Shown in pieces: positions 1 through 8,369 of a stretch of 64,000 bases of DNA. The notes under the pieces are model-generated. The model saw only the letters and a program-made list of their open reading frames with translations. It made no database searches and had not been told where the DNA came from. Numbering within the stretch: position 1 is the stretch's first letter; each line of letters starts with the position of its first letter. The position numbers and the translations under genes were made by a program. This DNA is from Ornithinimicrobium faecis (GTDB taxonomy: Bacteria; Actinomycetota; Actinomycetes; Actinomycetales; Dermatophilaceae). Location of the stretch: positions 3,472,001 to 3,536,000 of the forward strand of contig NZ_CP099489.1 in NCBI RefSeq assembly GCF_023923225.1. Reading direction: 5' to 3'.

Positions 1-7
1 CCGCGTC

Positions 8-874
8 GTGCTGCACAGCCGTGACTCCGGCCGCGCGCAGCGGACCGCGCTCTCCACCGCGGTCGAGATGGTCATGCCGATGGTCGCCGCGCGCCTCCTG
101 ATCGACGAGGTCGAGGCTGTCAGCGAGGTCTCCCGATCCTCCGGTCTGCTCGGAGACTTCCTAGAGGCTGGCGGCGCGAGCGACGCAGAGACCGAGCGCA
201 GGATGCGCGTCCGGGGGTGGCGGACCAACGGACATCACATCGGGTTCCGGGTGCTGGGTCGCGGTCGCCTGGACCCCTTCGCGCTCTTGCAGGTCGTCAA
301 CGCCCACCTGGCCACGATTCGACTCGACTCGCACGCCACCACCCGCGGCGGCGGTGTCATGGGATGGGTCAGCTTCAACGAGGCCCCCTCCCCGCAGCAG
401 GTCTCGGGGGTCGCGCAGGACCTGCTCGATCTGCACCAGAGCGCGCTGGCAAGTTTCCGTGTGGCGACGGGCGTGGGTTCGCTCCAGTCCGGGGCGACGG
501 GCCTGACCGTCACCCTGGGTGAGGCACGCGACGCCGCACGCTTGGCCAGCGACCGTGAGCGCTCCGGATGGTTCGTCCACGTTGATCGCCTCGGTCTCGG
601 CCAGTTGCTGCTGGCCGGGACCACCGGTGACTCCCTGACCCGCGCGGCCGTTGCCCTCCTGTCACCCCTGAGCGAGCGCGAGCGCGAGACGCTGGCGGTC
701 TATCTGGACGAGGAGTCCTCAATCGTCGCGACGGGCAAACGTCTCGGGCTCCACCGCAACACCGTGACGTCGCGTGTGCAGCGGATCCAGACGTTGCTCG
801 GCTCCGACCTGAGCGACCCAGAGACCCGATTGGCCCTCCAGCTCGCAGCCCGCGCGGCCCACGGATCCTCCTAG
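8..874 (+). CDS. PucR-type transcriptional regulator (5' end uncertain, probably partial)
   Basis: The C-terminal third carries the PucR-family helix-turn-helix: a segment reading ERETLAVYLDEE, then GKRLGLHRNTVTSRVQRI, the usual pattern in which a divergent HTH follows a GGDEF-like ligand-sensing region. Such proteins regulate purine, amino-acid or aromatic catabolic genes. The first available start is a GTG at base 8, right at the window edge. No ribosome-binding site can be seen, so the true N terminus probably lies outside the window. The gene ends with TAG and converges on the carboxypeptidase 24 bases away. No target can be assigned. Confidence is high for the family and low for the start. 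Confidence 0.8.
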   Translation: MLHSRDSGRAQRTALSTAVEMVMPMVAARLLIDEVEAVSEVSRSSGLLGDFLEAGGASDAETERRMRVRGWRTNGHHIGFRVLGRGRLDPFALLQVVNAHLATIRLDSHATTRGGGVMGWVSFNEAPSPQQVSGVAQDLLDLHQSALASFRVATGVGSLQSGATGLTVTLGEARDAARLASDRERSGWFVHVDRLGLGQLLLAGTTGDSLTRAAVALLSPLSERERETLAVYLDEESSIVATGKRLGLHRNTVTSRVQRIQTLLGSDLSDPETRLALQLAARAAHGSS

Positions 875-898
875 TCGCGCGAGCCGCGCTCTGGGCAG

Positions 899-2035
899 TC
901 AGCCGACCGGCGGATACATCGGCCAGCCCGGCACGACACCGTCGTCGGTGATGTACCCGGTGTAGTCAACGCGGGGCATGTTGTGCCAGACCATGGGGTC
1001 GGTGTTCCACACGTCTCCTGAGGCGAGGCCGTCGAGCAGTTCGGCGGTTCCGAGCACGTTCTGCTTGATCGCCTTGCCGCGGGATTTCTGCCCGATGGGA
1101 CCACCGTAGGTCTCGAAGAACACCATCGGGTGTGAGTGACCGGTGGGGTTGAGGTTGTTCCAGTTCAGCCCGAGCATCGTGGCTGACGAGACGCCACCGT
1201 GGATGTCGAGCTCCAGTTCCCCACTGACGCTGTAGCGGTCCATGGCGATGTAGCCATAGCCCTTGAGCTCGTTGTAGACCAGGCCCTGCATCTGGCGGGT
1301 TTGGATGTCGAAGAGGCCGTCCTTGATGAACGGCAGGGTCGGGCCGCTGGGCGAGAGCGAGATGCCCAGCGACATGGTGATCGCGTCGCCGGACTCGTCG
1401 GTCTTCAAACCCTGGTGGTGGATGTCCAGTCCGAAGGCAGGCTTGACCTGCGCCCAGTAGGCATACCAGGACTGCGACTCCTTGGCGGCGAAGGCGTCGA
1501 GGGCCCAGTCACGGTTCAGGTCGATGCGACGCTCAGTGCCGTCCTGCAGGATGGTGTGCCGGATGTAGAGCTCGGACCCGTCGGGGTTGTACATCGGGAT
1601 GATGTGCAGCGTGAGTTCCTCGCGGATTCGGGAGTAGGCCGGAGACCCGCTGGAGGACACGGACTTCAAGATGGCCAGCAGGCTGTCGACGCCGTAGGGC
1701 TCGTTGCCGTGGATGCGACCCTGCAGCCAGACATGCTTCGGACCAGTCCCCACGGTCGCGACATACAGATCGCGTCCCGCCTCGGACACTCCAGGGGTGA
1801 TCCCGAGCTCGCGCAGCGTCGTCACCGTCACAGACCCCTGTGAGCTGTGCTCAATCTTGCGCAGTGCCGCGATCATGTCGTCATACGTGAGGATCGCGTC
1901 CCGCGGGATGACCGGTCCGGGACTTGGGAAGTTCCCCTTGGCGAAGGCCGGGGCAGCGACAGCGAGGGGCACAGCGGCCAAGCCAGCTGCGAGCACGGTG
2001 CGGCGGCTGAACGACTGACCGGTGGGACGGGGCAT
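899..2035 (-). CDS. TAT-exported M14-family zinc carboxypeptidase
   Basis: A 378-residue secreted metallopeptidase. The N terminus has a twin-arginine signal (SFSRRTVLAAG, then an Ala-rich hydrophobic stretch ending near AFAKG), so the folded enzyme is likely exported by Tat. M14 zinc ligands are visible: HGNE in RIHGNEPYG (His and Glu) and the third His in LDIHHQG. NPDG and the arginine-containing LNRDW are typical of the family, and FFETYGG near the C terminus fits the catalytic Glu. M14 enzymes hydrolyse C-terminal residues of peptides or amidated cell-wall peptides; the substrate cannot be told. The ATG is preceded by AAGGAG at 5-base spacing. The gene has its own promoter and appears monocistronic. 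Confidence 0.88.
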   Translation of the reverse strand: MPRPTGQSFSRRTVLAAGLAAVPLAVAAPAFAKGNFPSPGPVIPRDAILTYDDMIAALRKIEHSSQGSVTVTTLRELGITPGVSEAGRDLYVATVGTGPKHVWLQGRIHGNEPYGVDSLLAILKSVSSSGSPAYSRIREELTLHIIPMYNPDGSELYIRHTILQDGTERRIDLNRDWALDAFAAKESQSWYAYWAQVKPAFGLDIHHQGLKTDESGDAITMSLGISLSPSGPTLPFIKDGLFDIQTRQMQGLVYNELKGYGYIAMDRYSVSGELELDIHGGVSSATMLGLNWNNLNPTGHSHPMVFFETYGGPIGQKSRGKAIKQNVLGTAELLDGLASGDVWNTDPMVWHNMPRVDYTGYITDDGVVPGWPMYPPVG

Positions 2036-2103
2036 GGGAACTCCTTAGGAGATTCCGCAGTCACCCCCGTGCACTTCTGCGGACGTCGGTTGAGGTGACG
2101 CGC

Positions 2104-2132
2104 ACGCTAGCAGCGGATCGGGTGTCTGACAA
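2104..2132 (-). promoter_or_regulatory. Sigma-70-type promoter for the M14 peptidase gene
   Basis: On the minus strand TTGTCA (bases 2127-2132) and TAGCGT (2104-2109) are separated by exactly 17 bases. The -35 matches five of six consensus positions and the -10 has the TAnnnT form usual in actinobacteria. Transcription would start near base 2097, giving a leader of about 60 bases before the ATG at 2035. Assigned by eye only. Confidence 0.55.
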
Positions 2133-2213
2133 GGGTTTCCGTCATACCTGCCACCGGCGCGAACGTGCCTCAACCACAGACGCCTGGGCAGGTCAGAGAC
2201 GCCAGTGGCAGCG

Positions 2214-3227
2214 TTAGTCGGTCGGAAGGATCGCGCGCTCGTGCACGAGTCCCTCGGCTCTGATCTCGGCCCACAGATCCTCAGGAATGTCGACCTCAAA
2301 CATCTCCACGTTCTGTTCAATCTCGGCAACCGAACGCACTCCCGTGAGCACCGTTGTGATGGCCGGGTTGTGCAGCGGGAACTGGATCGCGGCGGCCATC
2401 AGCGGTACCCCATGACGTGCGCAGACCTCCGCGAGCGACTGTGCCCTCGCGACCAGTTCAGGTGTGGCCTCCTCGTAGTTGAACCGCGCGCCCGGTAGCG
2501 GTCGAGCCAGCAGCCCACTGTTGTAGACACCTCCGAGCATGATGGCCGTGTTGGAGGCTTGCGTGGCTTCGAACAGGCTCGTTCCGAGCGCTGTCTGGTC
2601 CAGCAACGAGTACCTGCCTGCCAGGAGAACCGTGTCGAGGTCGGCGTTGCGGACGAACTGCTCGAGCAACTCGGCCTGGTTAATGCCGATGCCAACGCTG
2701 CGAATGATGCCCTCGTCGCGCATCTGTGTAAGTGCGGGGAGAGCTCCCTCCATACTCTCGGCGTAGAACTCGTCGGGGTCATGAACACTGACGTGGTCGA
2801 TCCGATCGAGTCCTAGGCGTTCGAGGCTCTCCTCAACCGATCGTCGGACGCCTGCTGCCGAGTAGTCGTACTCGACGTTGAGGTCCGGCACGTCGTAGAA
2901 GAAGGGCTTGCCGCCTGGAAACTGCTCGTCCTTGGGCGTCGCGTCGGCGCGCAGCAACTTGCCGACCTTGGTGGTCAGTACAAACTCATCCCTTGGATGC
3001 TCGGCCAGCATCTCTCCGTAGCGACGCTCCGACGTGCCGAATCCGTAGAAGGGAGCTGTGTCGAAGAGTCGGATCCCAAGGTTCCAGGCCCGTTCGAGGG
3101 TGGCTCGCGCCTCACTCTCGGGGATCGGGGAAAACATGTTCCCGAGTGGACCACCACCCAGCCCCAACTGTGTGGCGTGCAGTCCAGAACTGCCCAGCAC
3201 AACCTGCTCCACCCTCTGATCAGACAT
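2214..3227 (-). CDS. Aldo/keto reductase, D-threo-aldose 1-dehydrogenase (fucose dehydrogenase)-like
   Basis: A 337-residue NAD(P)-dependent oxidoreductase of the aldo/keto reductase superfamily. The catalytic tetrad is visible: Asp and Tyr in FDTAPFYGFG, Lys in LTTKVGKLL, and His in SVHDPDE. The sequence resembles the D-threo-aldose/L-fucose dehydrogenase and pyridoxal dehydrogenase branch, which oxidises sugar hemiacetals to lactones. It is the last gene of the lsr-type operon, 63 bases after the SMP-30 lactonase. A dehydrogenase next to a lactonase is a common pair for turning an aldose into an aldonate. AAGGGG precedes the ATG. Its place in an AI-2 operon is unusual, and the substrate is unknown. 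Confidence 0.85.
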   Translation of the reverse strand: MSDQRVEQVVLGSSGLHATQLGLGGGPLGNMFSPIPESEARATLERAWNLGIRLFDTAPFYGFGTSERRYGEMLAEHPRDEFVLTTKVGKLLRADATPKDEQFPGGKPFFYDVPDLNVEYDYSAAGVRRSVEESLERLGLDRIDHVSVHDPDEFYAESMEGALPALTQMRDEGIIRSVGIGINQAELLEQFVRNADLDTVLLAGRYSLLDQTALGTSLFEATQASNTAIMLGGVYNSGLLARPLPGARFNYEEATPELVARAQSLAEVCARHGVPLMAAAIQFPLHNPAITTVLTGVRSVAEIEQNVEMFEVDIPEDLWAEIRAEGLVHERAILPTD

Positions 3228-3290
3228 CGTCGCGCCCCTTCATTCGTTGACTGTCCCAGCGGCCATGACTCCATGTGCGGACTTTGCTAC

Positions 3291-4202
3291 TCATGGGGTC
3301 TGGGCACCCCGCACGTTGAGATACAGCGCGTAGATGGAGCGCGTCGCAGTGATGAAGAGCCGGTTCGAGGTCTCTCCGCCAAAGACGCAGTTTGAGGCTC
3401 CCTCTGGCAGCTCGATCGCCCCGAGCGTTGTCCCGTCCGGGGTGGCGCACAACACGCCGGCTCCGGTGGCAACCCACAGATTGTCCTGTTCATCGATGCG
3501 CAACCCATCACCGAAGCGATCCTCGATGTCAAGAACGAGCCGTCCGCCAGTGAGAGTGCGCCCACCCACCACGTCGTAGGCCCTTACGTGCTTCGGACCA
3601 GCCGGGCTGTGGGTGATGCCGGAGTCTGTGATGTACAGGATGGTCTCGTCGGTGGAGAAAGCCAATCCGTTCGGCTGCACCATGTCGGTCACCACGGCGT
3701 CCAGCGCTGCGGTGGTCGGGTCCCAGCGGAATACGTAACTCCCGTCCTGTTCCTTCGGAGCGCGACGGCCCTCGTAGTCTCCCAGAATCCCGTAGTCGGG
3801 GTCGGTGAACCAGATCGAGCCGTCCGAGCGGACCACGACATCGTTGGGCGAGTTGAGCGCCCTTCCGTCGAACTGGTCTGCGATCACGGTAATGCGCCCG
3901 TCCAGCTCGGTACGGGTGACGCGTCGACCGCTGTGCTCGCAAGTGACCAGGCGCCCTTGCCGGTCGCGTGTGTTGCCGTTCGCGTGCTGGCTGCGCTCGC
4001 GAAAGACGTCACTGCTGCCAGCGTCGGTGAGCCGCATGATCCGTTGGCGTGGGATGTCGCTCCACAGCAGTTGCCGACTGTCCCGGAAATAGACGGGTCC
4101 TTCCAGCCAGAGCCCGCCCGTCCACACGCGCTCAACCTCGGCGATGCCGATGGTGAGACGGTCAAAGGCCCGGTCAATCCTGCGCACCGCCGTGGGATGC
4201 AT
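3291..4202 (-). CDS. SMP-30/gluconolaconase-type lactonase
   Basis: A 303-residue six-bladed beta-propeller hydrolase of the SMP-30/gluconolactonase/LRE family. The metal-site Glu is in LEGPVYF, the Asn-rich site in LNSPNDVVV, and the Asp in YITDSG; these are the divalent-cation ligands of the family. The expected reaction is opening of a sugar lactone to the acid. The chosen start is the ATG at 4202, preceded by GGGAGGAG. A longer reading back to 4289 would overlap the aldolase gene and add sequence unlike the family. It lies 19 bases after the class II aldolase and before the aldo/keto reductase, and is probably co-transcribed with both. Confidence 0.85.
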   Translation of the reverse strand: MHPTAVRRIDRAFDRLTIGIAEVERVWTGGLWLEGPVYFRDSRQLLWSDIPRQRIMRLTDAGSSDVFRERSQHANGNTRDRQGRLVTCEHSGRRVTRTELDGRITVIADQFDGRALNSPNDVVVRSDGSIWFTDPDYGILGDYEGRRAPKEQDGSYVFRWDPTTAALDAVVTDMVQPNGLAFSTDETILYITDSGITHSPAGPKHVRAYDVVGGRTLTGGRLVLDIEDRFGDGLRIDEQDNLWVATGAGVLCATPDGTTLGAIELPEGASNCVFGGETSNRLFITATRSIYALYLNVRGAQTP

Positions 4203-4221
4203 GCACGCTCCTCCCGTCTGG

Positions 4222-5385
4222 TCAGGACGCCGGCCGCAGCCGCCGCTGTTCCAATTCCCAGTACTCGATGTCGAACGCCCTGCCCTCATCGATCGTGCGG
4301 TAGCCGCCCAGCGCCTCAGTGGCGGTGATGATGCGCACCGTATGCCGGTAGATGTCCTGGACAGCCCGTGCAGCTTTCTGATCCAGGCCTGTGGTGACCA
4401 GCCCGAGGTCTGGGTCGAGAATCACGCGAGGCAGCGGATCGAGCATCTGCGTCTCCCCTACCGCCCGGTGCTTGCACCGTTCGTAGTAGTCGCGATAGCT
4501 ATCGATGTAGGCGCCGATGTCACCGTCGACCATGGGCAGTCGCTTGGTGCGGATGATGTGCTCGAGGGTCGTCGGTCCCTGCTGAGAGATAGTGCCAAAG
4601 TCATCGCGTGCGATGAAGGCGTCAACCTCGTGGTCCCGGTGGCTCACGACGCTGCACGGACCAGTGGCGTAATCGGTCAGAGCTTCGGACAAGAGATCCA
4701 ATCGACCTCCTACCGGAGCATGTGTCGGCGCTGGCAGATCCTGAACGAGGTCGATCCCGGTCTGGTTCTTCACGAAACTAACGGCTCGACCCACCATGTC
4801 GAGGTGCCGGTCGTAGGCCTCCCGCGGGCTGTCACCGCACGTGAAAAGCCCGTGGTGGGCCAGAACCAGCACAGTCGGCCGTTCTGACGAACGAGCTTCC
4901 CAGGCCGTGAGGATCTGCCTCGCAAGGTCGAAGCCCGGCATGACGTACGGCAGATAGATGACTTCCTCGCCCAGCGCTCGCTGAACCAGATTCTCTCCGT
5001 CGAGGGTGTCGGTCAGCGCCACGATCGCATCCGCATGGGAGTGCAGGACCGACGTGAATGGCAGGGCATGGTGCACCAGCGTCTCAATTGTGGGAGACGG
5101 GTCACCGGGCGTTACGAGTGCTTCTTGGTAGCCCTCCACCATCTGTGTGTCCGATAGCGTTGGCTGGCTCAGCAACTTGGTCAAGGCGCTGCGATCGACC
5201 CTGACCAGCCCCTCCTCCGACAAGTCCCCCAAGTCGAACCCCGAGGCCTTGACCCTGATCCGCTTTCCGAGCTTCACGGAGGTGTTGCCCCCGCCGTGAA
5301 GCACGAGGAACGGGTCCTGACCAAGGTCCCGGGAGACCCGGACCGTGTCGGCGACGAGCATTGCCTCGTCGTTCGTTGGCGTCAT
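4222..5385 (-). CDS. Class II aldolase/adducin-family protein (rhamnulose-1-phosphate aldolase domain type)
   Basis: A 387-residue zinc aldolase of the class II aldolase/adducin family. Visible elements are HGGGNTSVK (phosphate/substrate loop), HSHADAIVA (two zinc-ligand histidines) and LAHHGLFTCGD (further zinc ligands). It is much longer than FucA/AraD (about 215-230 aa) and resembles the aldolase half of bifunctional RhaD aldolase-dehydrogenases, here without the SDR half. The likely reaction is retro-aldol cleavage of a ketose or acid-sugar phosphate. The ATG at 5385 has GAGGAG ten bases upstream; longer starts would overlap lsrF. It follows lsrF by 34 bases. This gene is not part of the canonical E. 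coli lsr set, so its role in AI-2 metabolism is open. Confidence 0.8.
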   Translation of the reverse strand: MTPTNDEAMLVADTVRVSRDLGQDPFLVLHGGGNTSVKLGKRIRVKASGFDLGDLSEEGLVRVDRSALTKLLSQPTLSDTQMVEGYQEALVTPGDPSPTIETLVHHALPFTSVLHSHADAIVALTDTLDGENLVQRALGEEVIYLPYVMPGFDLARQILTAWEARSSERPTVLVLAHHGLFTCGDSPREAYDRHLDMVGRAVSFVKNQTGIDLVQDLPAPTHAPVGGRLDLLSEALTDYATGPCSVVSHRDHEVDAFIARDDFGTISQQGPTTLEHIIRTKRLPMVDGDIGAYIDSYRDYYERCKHRAVGETQMLDPLPRVILDPDLGLVTTGLDQKAARAVQDIYRHTVRIITATEALGGYRTIDEGRAFDIEYWELEQRRLRPAS

Positions 5386-5419
5386 CGTGCTCACACTCCT
5401 CTGCTGGCGGTGCCAGCGG

Positions 5420-6307
5420 TCAGTCGTCGGCACCGTTCGACAGGTCGGCGTAGAGCTCGGCAGCGGTCTCCGGCGTGGCATCGTCGTGGACAACGGCCCG
5501 CACCGCCTTGATCATGGCTATCGGGTTCTTGCGCTGGAAGATATTCCGGCCCATGTCCACGCCAGCAGCCCCCTCGTCGATAGCCTTGCGCGCCATCGTC
5601 AGGGCATCGATGACGGGCAACTTCTTGCCGCCAGCCATGATCACTGGGACGGGGCACGCTGCAGTGACAGATGAGAAGTCCTCCTCGCAGTAGTAGGTCT
5701 TCACCATCTGGGCACCCAACTCGGCAATGATGCGGGTAGCGAGACCCAGGTAGCGAGCATCCCTGGCGAGCTGCTTACCCACTGCGGTCACCCCCAAGAC
5801 CGGAATCCCGTACTGCAGACCAGCATCTACCTGTCGCGTCAGGTTGTGGACAGACTGTGTTTCCTGCTCCCCACCGATAAAGACTTGGACTGCCACTGCA
5901 CTGGCGTCAATCCTCGAGGCGTCCGCCATGTCCATCGCGATGCGCTCGTCGGACAGATCCTTCAGGATCGAGGCGCCTCCGGAGGCGCGAACCACCAAGG
6001 CCCCTGCGTCCGCCGGCGGAAGGACCGAACGGATGATCCCCCGCGTGCACATGAGGGCATCAGCGTCCGGCATCAGCGGCACGATGTTGAGGTCGACCCG
6101 CTCCAACCCACTCGTCGGGCCTTGGAAGTAGCCGTGGTCGAACGCCAGCATCACGGTGCGCCCGCTCTGCTTGTTAAAGATTCGGCCCAGCCTGTGTTGC
6201 ATCCCGAAATCGAGTCCAGACGCGCCCTTGACGAAGAACCCGTGTGATTCCTGGGGGACGTCCGCGTGAAATGCCTTCGCCGCAATGTTGCCGTCGAGGT
6301 CAGCCAT
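5420..6307 (-). CDS. lsrF: LsrF homologue, phospho-AI-2 product thiolase (DhnA/DeoC class I aldolase fold)
   Basis: A 295-residue TIM-barrel protein that aligns closely with E. coli LsrF along its length. It starts MADLD as LsrF does and keeps [43 protein letters not shown] and AGGKKLP. The Lys in VKTYY and the His in FDHGY match LsrF active-site positions. LsrF transfers an acetyl group from phosphorylated 3-hydroxy-2,4-pentanedione to CoA, giving DHAP and acetyl-CoA. The start at 6307 is chosen from this N-terminal match; AGAAAGAGAC lies upstream. It follows the cupin gene by 77 bases and precedes the class II aldolase. Presence with LsrK and LsrB argues for genuine AI-2 catabolism. Confidence 0.9.
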   Translation of the reverse strand: MADLDGNIAAKAFHADVPQESHGFFVKGASGLDFGMQHRLGRIFNKQSGRTVMLAFDHGYFQGPTSGLERVDLNIVPLMPDADALMCTRGIIRSVLPPADAGALVVRASGGASILKDLSDERIAMDMADASRIDASAVAVQVFIGGEQETQSVHNLTRQVDAGLQYGIPVLGVTAVGKQLARDARYLGLATRIIAELGAQMVKTYYCEEDFSSVTAACPVPVIMAGGKKLPVIDALTMARKAIDEGAAGVDMGRNIFQRKNPIAMIKAVRAVVHDDATPETAAELYADLSNGADD

Positions 6308-6384
6308 GATGTCTCTTTCTGGAGGAGTGTTAAAAGCCCGGTGGTCGGTTGTCACAAGGCGCTGATGGACAGGACAGTCGAGCC

Positions 6385-6768
6385 TCAGCGCCCCGGAGCC
6401 AGGTCCGGCACCGGCTCGCCAGGCACCCAGGGCACCTGGACACCGTCGTCGGGGTCGTACGGAGCCTTGATGAACAGAGCGCGGAAGTTCGCCTGCGACT
6501 CGTTGACGAAGTAATGCATTTCGCCTGGGTCACAACGGTGCACGTCGCCCGGCCGAAGAGTGAACTGACGGGTGCAGTCCAGCCACAGGGTCGCCTCCCC
6601 CTCCAGCACGACGAAGGTTTCCTCGAGCTCAGCGTGGTAGTGGTTTGAGGCGTCGTCCCCCGGACGCAGCCTCACGATCCCGATATCGGTGCGCGGGCCG
6701 CGCAGCAGATACCCGGGGCCGTACTCACCGAAGCGATATGGGGCGTCATCAACTTTGCTGGTTTCCAT
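6385..6768 (-). CDS. Small cupin protein in the lsr operon
   Basis: A 127-residue single-domain cupin. Motif 1 is present as [21 protein letters not shown] (His, His, Glu) and motif 2 as [16 protein letters not shown] (His), so all four usual metal ligands are kept. Cupins of this size include sugar isomerases, epimerases and small dioxygenases. It lies between lsrK and lsrF, where a P-AI-2 isomerase (LsrG in E. coli, an unrelated ABM-fold protein) would be expected. Non-orthologous replacement of LsrG is an attractive but unproven idea. The ATG at 6768 has GAAGGAAG upstream; the longer TTG start at 6798 lacks a good ribosome-binding site. Confidence 0.85.
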   Translation of the reverse strand: METSKVDDAPYRFGEYGPGYLLRGPRTDIGIVRLRPGDDASNHYHAELEETFVVLEGEATLWLDCTRQFTLRPGDVHRCDPGEMHYFVNESQANFRALFIKAPYDPDDGVQVPWVPGEPVPDLAPGR

Positions 6769-6808
6769 GTCTTCTTCCTTCTCGATGTAATGAGCCAAAT
6801 GTGAACTG

Positions 6809-8365
6809 CTACGTTCCCGGGGCCTGCCACATGGGGGTGGTCACACCCGCCTCCATAAGTTGACGTTGCGCGTCGTAGGCGAGGCGCCACCGCTCCTTGA
6901 CCGCGGCATACTCCTCGTGTCGCGCGAGTGACGGCTCCACCATCCGCCCCCAACGGACCCAGCTTCGAGCCGCTTCTGAAGGCGAGTCGAACTGACCCAC
7001 GCCACTGGCCGCACAGGCAGCTGTGCCGTGCGAGGTGGCCTCGACCACAGTGGGAATCTTCAGCGGCTTGCCGACGACGTCCGCAACGATCTGTGCCCAG
7101 ACCTTGCTGCGGGCACTTCCCCCGGCGAAGACAACCTCGGTGAGCGAGGAGCCGGTCGAGTTTGCGACGAGGCTGAGGTTCGCGTCTGCGACGATGGCGG
7201 CGTTCTCTAAGAGGGCCCGGAACATCGCTGCGCGAAGTCGCGGACCGCCATCGAGCGAGAGGTTGAGGAACGACGGGGCCGCGTGTTTCCAGCGGGCGTA
7301 GTTCATGACGTCAGAGAAAATGGGGATGATGCCGTCAGCCCCGATGGGCACGTCGGCAGCAGCCTGTGTGAGCAGGTCGAGCGGATCCACGCCCTCCTGC
7401 TCAGCGGCGCGGACCTCGGGGCCAGCGAAAGTGTCTCGGAACCAGCGCACAGCGGTCCCGGCGTGAAAGGCGATGGCTTCGGCCTGCCACAGACCGGGTA
7501 CGCCGGCAGCATTGATCCGCACCGTACGCTGCGCGCCTGTTGTCGGCGTGGCGATGTTCACTTCCTGCTGCCAGAATGTCCCAGCGATGATCATTGCCTG
7601 GCCTGCGGCCGTCAACCCTGTGCCGAGAGTTGCCATCTGGGCGTCCCCGCCACCGACAACGACAGTCGTGTCGGGCGACAGCCCGGTGTCTCGGGACGCG
7701 GTGGAGGTGACCGGTCCGAGGGCGGTGCCCGGCTCCACGATCTGCGGGACGAGACCGACGCGAAGCCCGCAGAGGGTGGCCAGACGGTCGTCGACGTCTC
7801 GGGACTCCAGCTCGAGCAGGCCAGAGGTCGATCCGTTGCTCGGCTCCATCACCTTGATACCGCTGAGGCGGTAGAGGACCCATTCGCTGAGCATCAGGAC
7901 CGTCTCAGCCCGCTCATATAGCTCCGGGCGGTGGCGCGCGAGCCACAGCAGACGCGGCTGTGCCGCCAGAGCAAAAGTCTGCCCGGACAAGGCGTAGACC
8001 TGCTCCTCGACATCTCCGGATGCGGCCAACTCGGCAACTTCTTGCCCGGCGCGGGCGTCGACGTTGGCACACCCCCAGATCTCGCGCCCAGCCGCATCAA
8101 GCACGACGATGCCCTCACGCATGGACGTGGCTGACACCGCTCGAATGTCTTGTGCGCCAACCCCACTGGTAGCCAAGACCTCCCTGAGCACTTCCACCAC
8201 CAGGGCGTAGTTGCGCTCCCAAGCAAACCCCATGGAGTCAGGGACTCCCGCCTCTGGATCATGGGTCCACGCCCTGGTCGCGCTGGCCACTTGGTGGCCA
8301 TCTGCATCGAACAGGATGGCTCGCACCGACCCAGTGCCGGCATCAATCGCAATCACATGACTCAT
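6809..8365 (-). CDS. lsrK: LsrK homologue, autoinducer-2 kinase (FGGY family)
   Basis: A 518-residue FGGY carbohydrate kinase, close to the 530 residues of E. coli LsrK. It shares LsrK-type segments: IDAGTGSVRA (phosphate loop), SMREGIVV, CANVDARA, GGTFWQQ-like AGTFWQQEVN, HAAPSFLNLS, VFAGGSARSKVWAQI, and the C-terminal TTPMWQAPG. LsrK phosphorylates the open form of AI-2 (DPD) in the cytoplasm, trapping it and producing the inducer that releases LsrR. The ATG at 8365 follows the lsrR stop by only 4 bases, with GAGGTG upstream, so translation of the two genes is probably coupled. In E. coli lsrK and lsrR diverge from the transporter genes; here they lie inside the same operon. Confidence 0.92.
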   Translation of the reverse strand: MSHVIAIDAGTGSVRAILFDADGHQVASATRAWTHDPEAGVPDSMGFAWERNYALVVEVLREVLATSGVGAQDIRAVSATSMREGIVVLDAAGREIWGCANVDARAGQEVAELAASGDVEEQVYALSGQTFALAAQPRLLWLARHRPELYERAETVLMLSEWVLYRLSGIKVMEPSNGSTSGLLELESRDVDDRLATLCGLRVGLVPQIVEPGTALGPVTSTASRDTGLSPDTTVVVGGGDAQMATLGTGLTAAGQAMIIAGTFWQQEVNIATPTTGAQRTVRINAAGVPGLWQAEAIAFHAGTAVRWFRDTFAGPEVRAAEQEGVDPLDLLTQAAADVPIGADGIIPIFSDVMNYARWKHAAPSFLNLSLDGGPRLRAAMFRALLENAAIVADANLSLVANSTGSSLTEVVFAGGSARSKVWAQIVADVVGKPLKIPTVVEATSHGTAACAASGVGQFDSPSEAARSWVRWGRMVEPSLARHEEYAAVKERWRLAYDAQRQLMEAGVTTPMWQAPGT

Positions 8366-8369
8366 GACG

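Noticed and set aside
1199..1843. Long plus-strand frame opposite the M14 peptidase
   Set aside because: It is a shadow of the peptidase: no ribosome-binding site, no recognisable domain, and the other strand has zinc ligands and a TAT signal.
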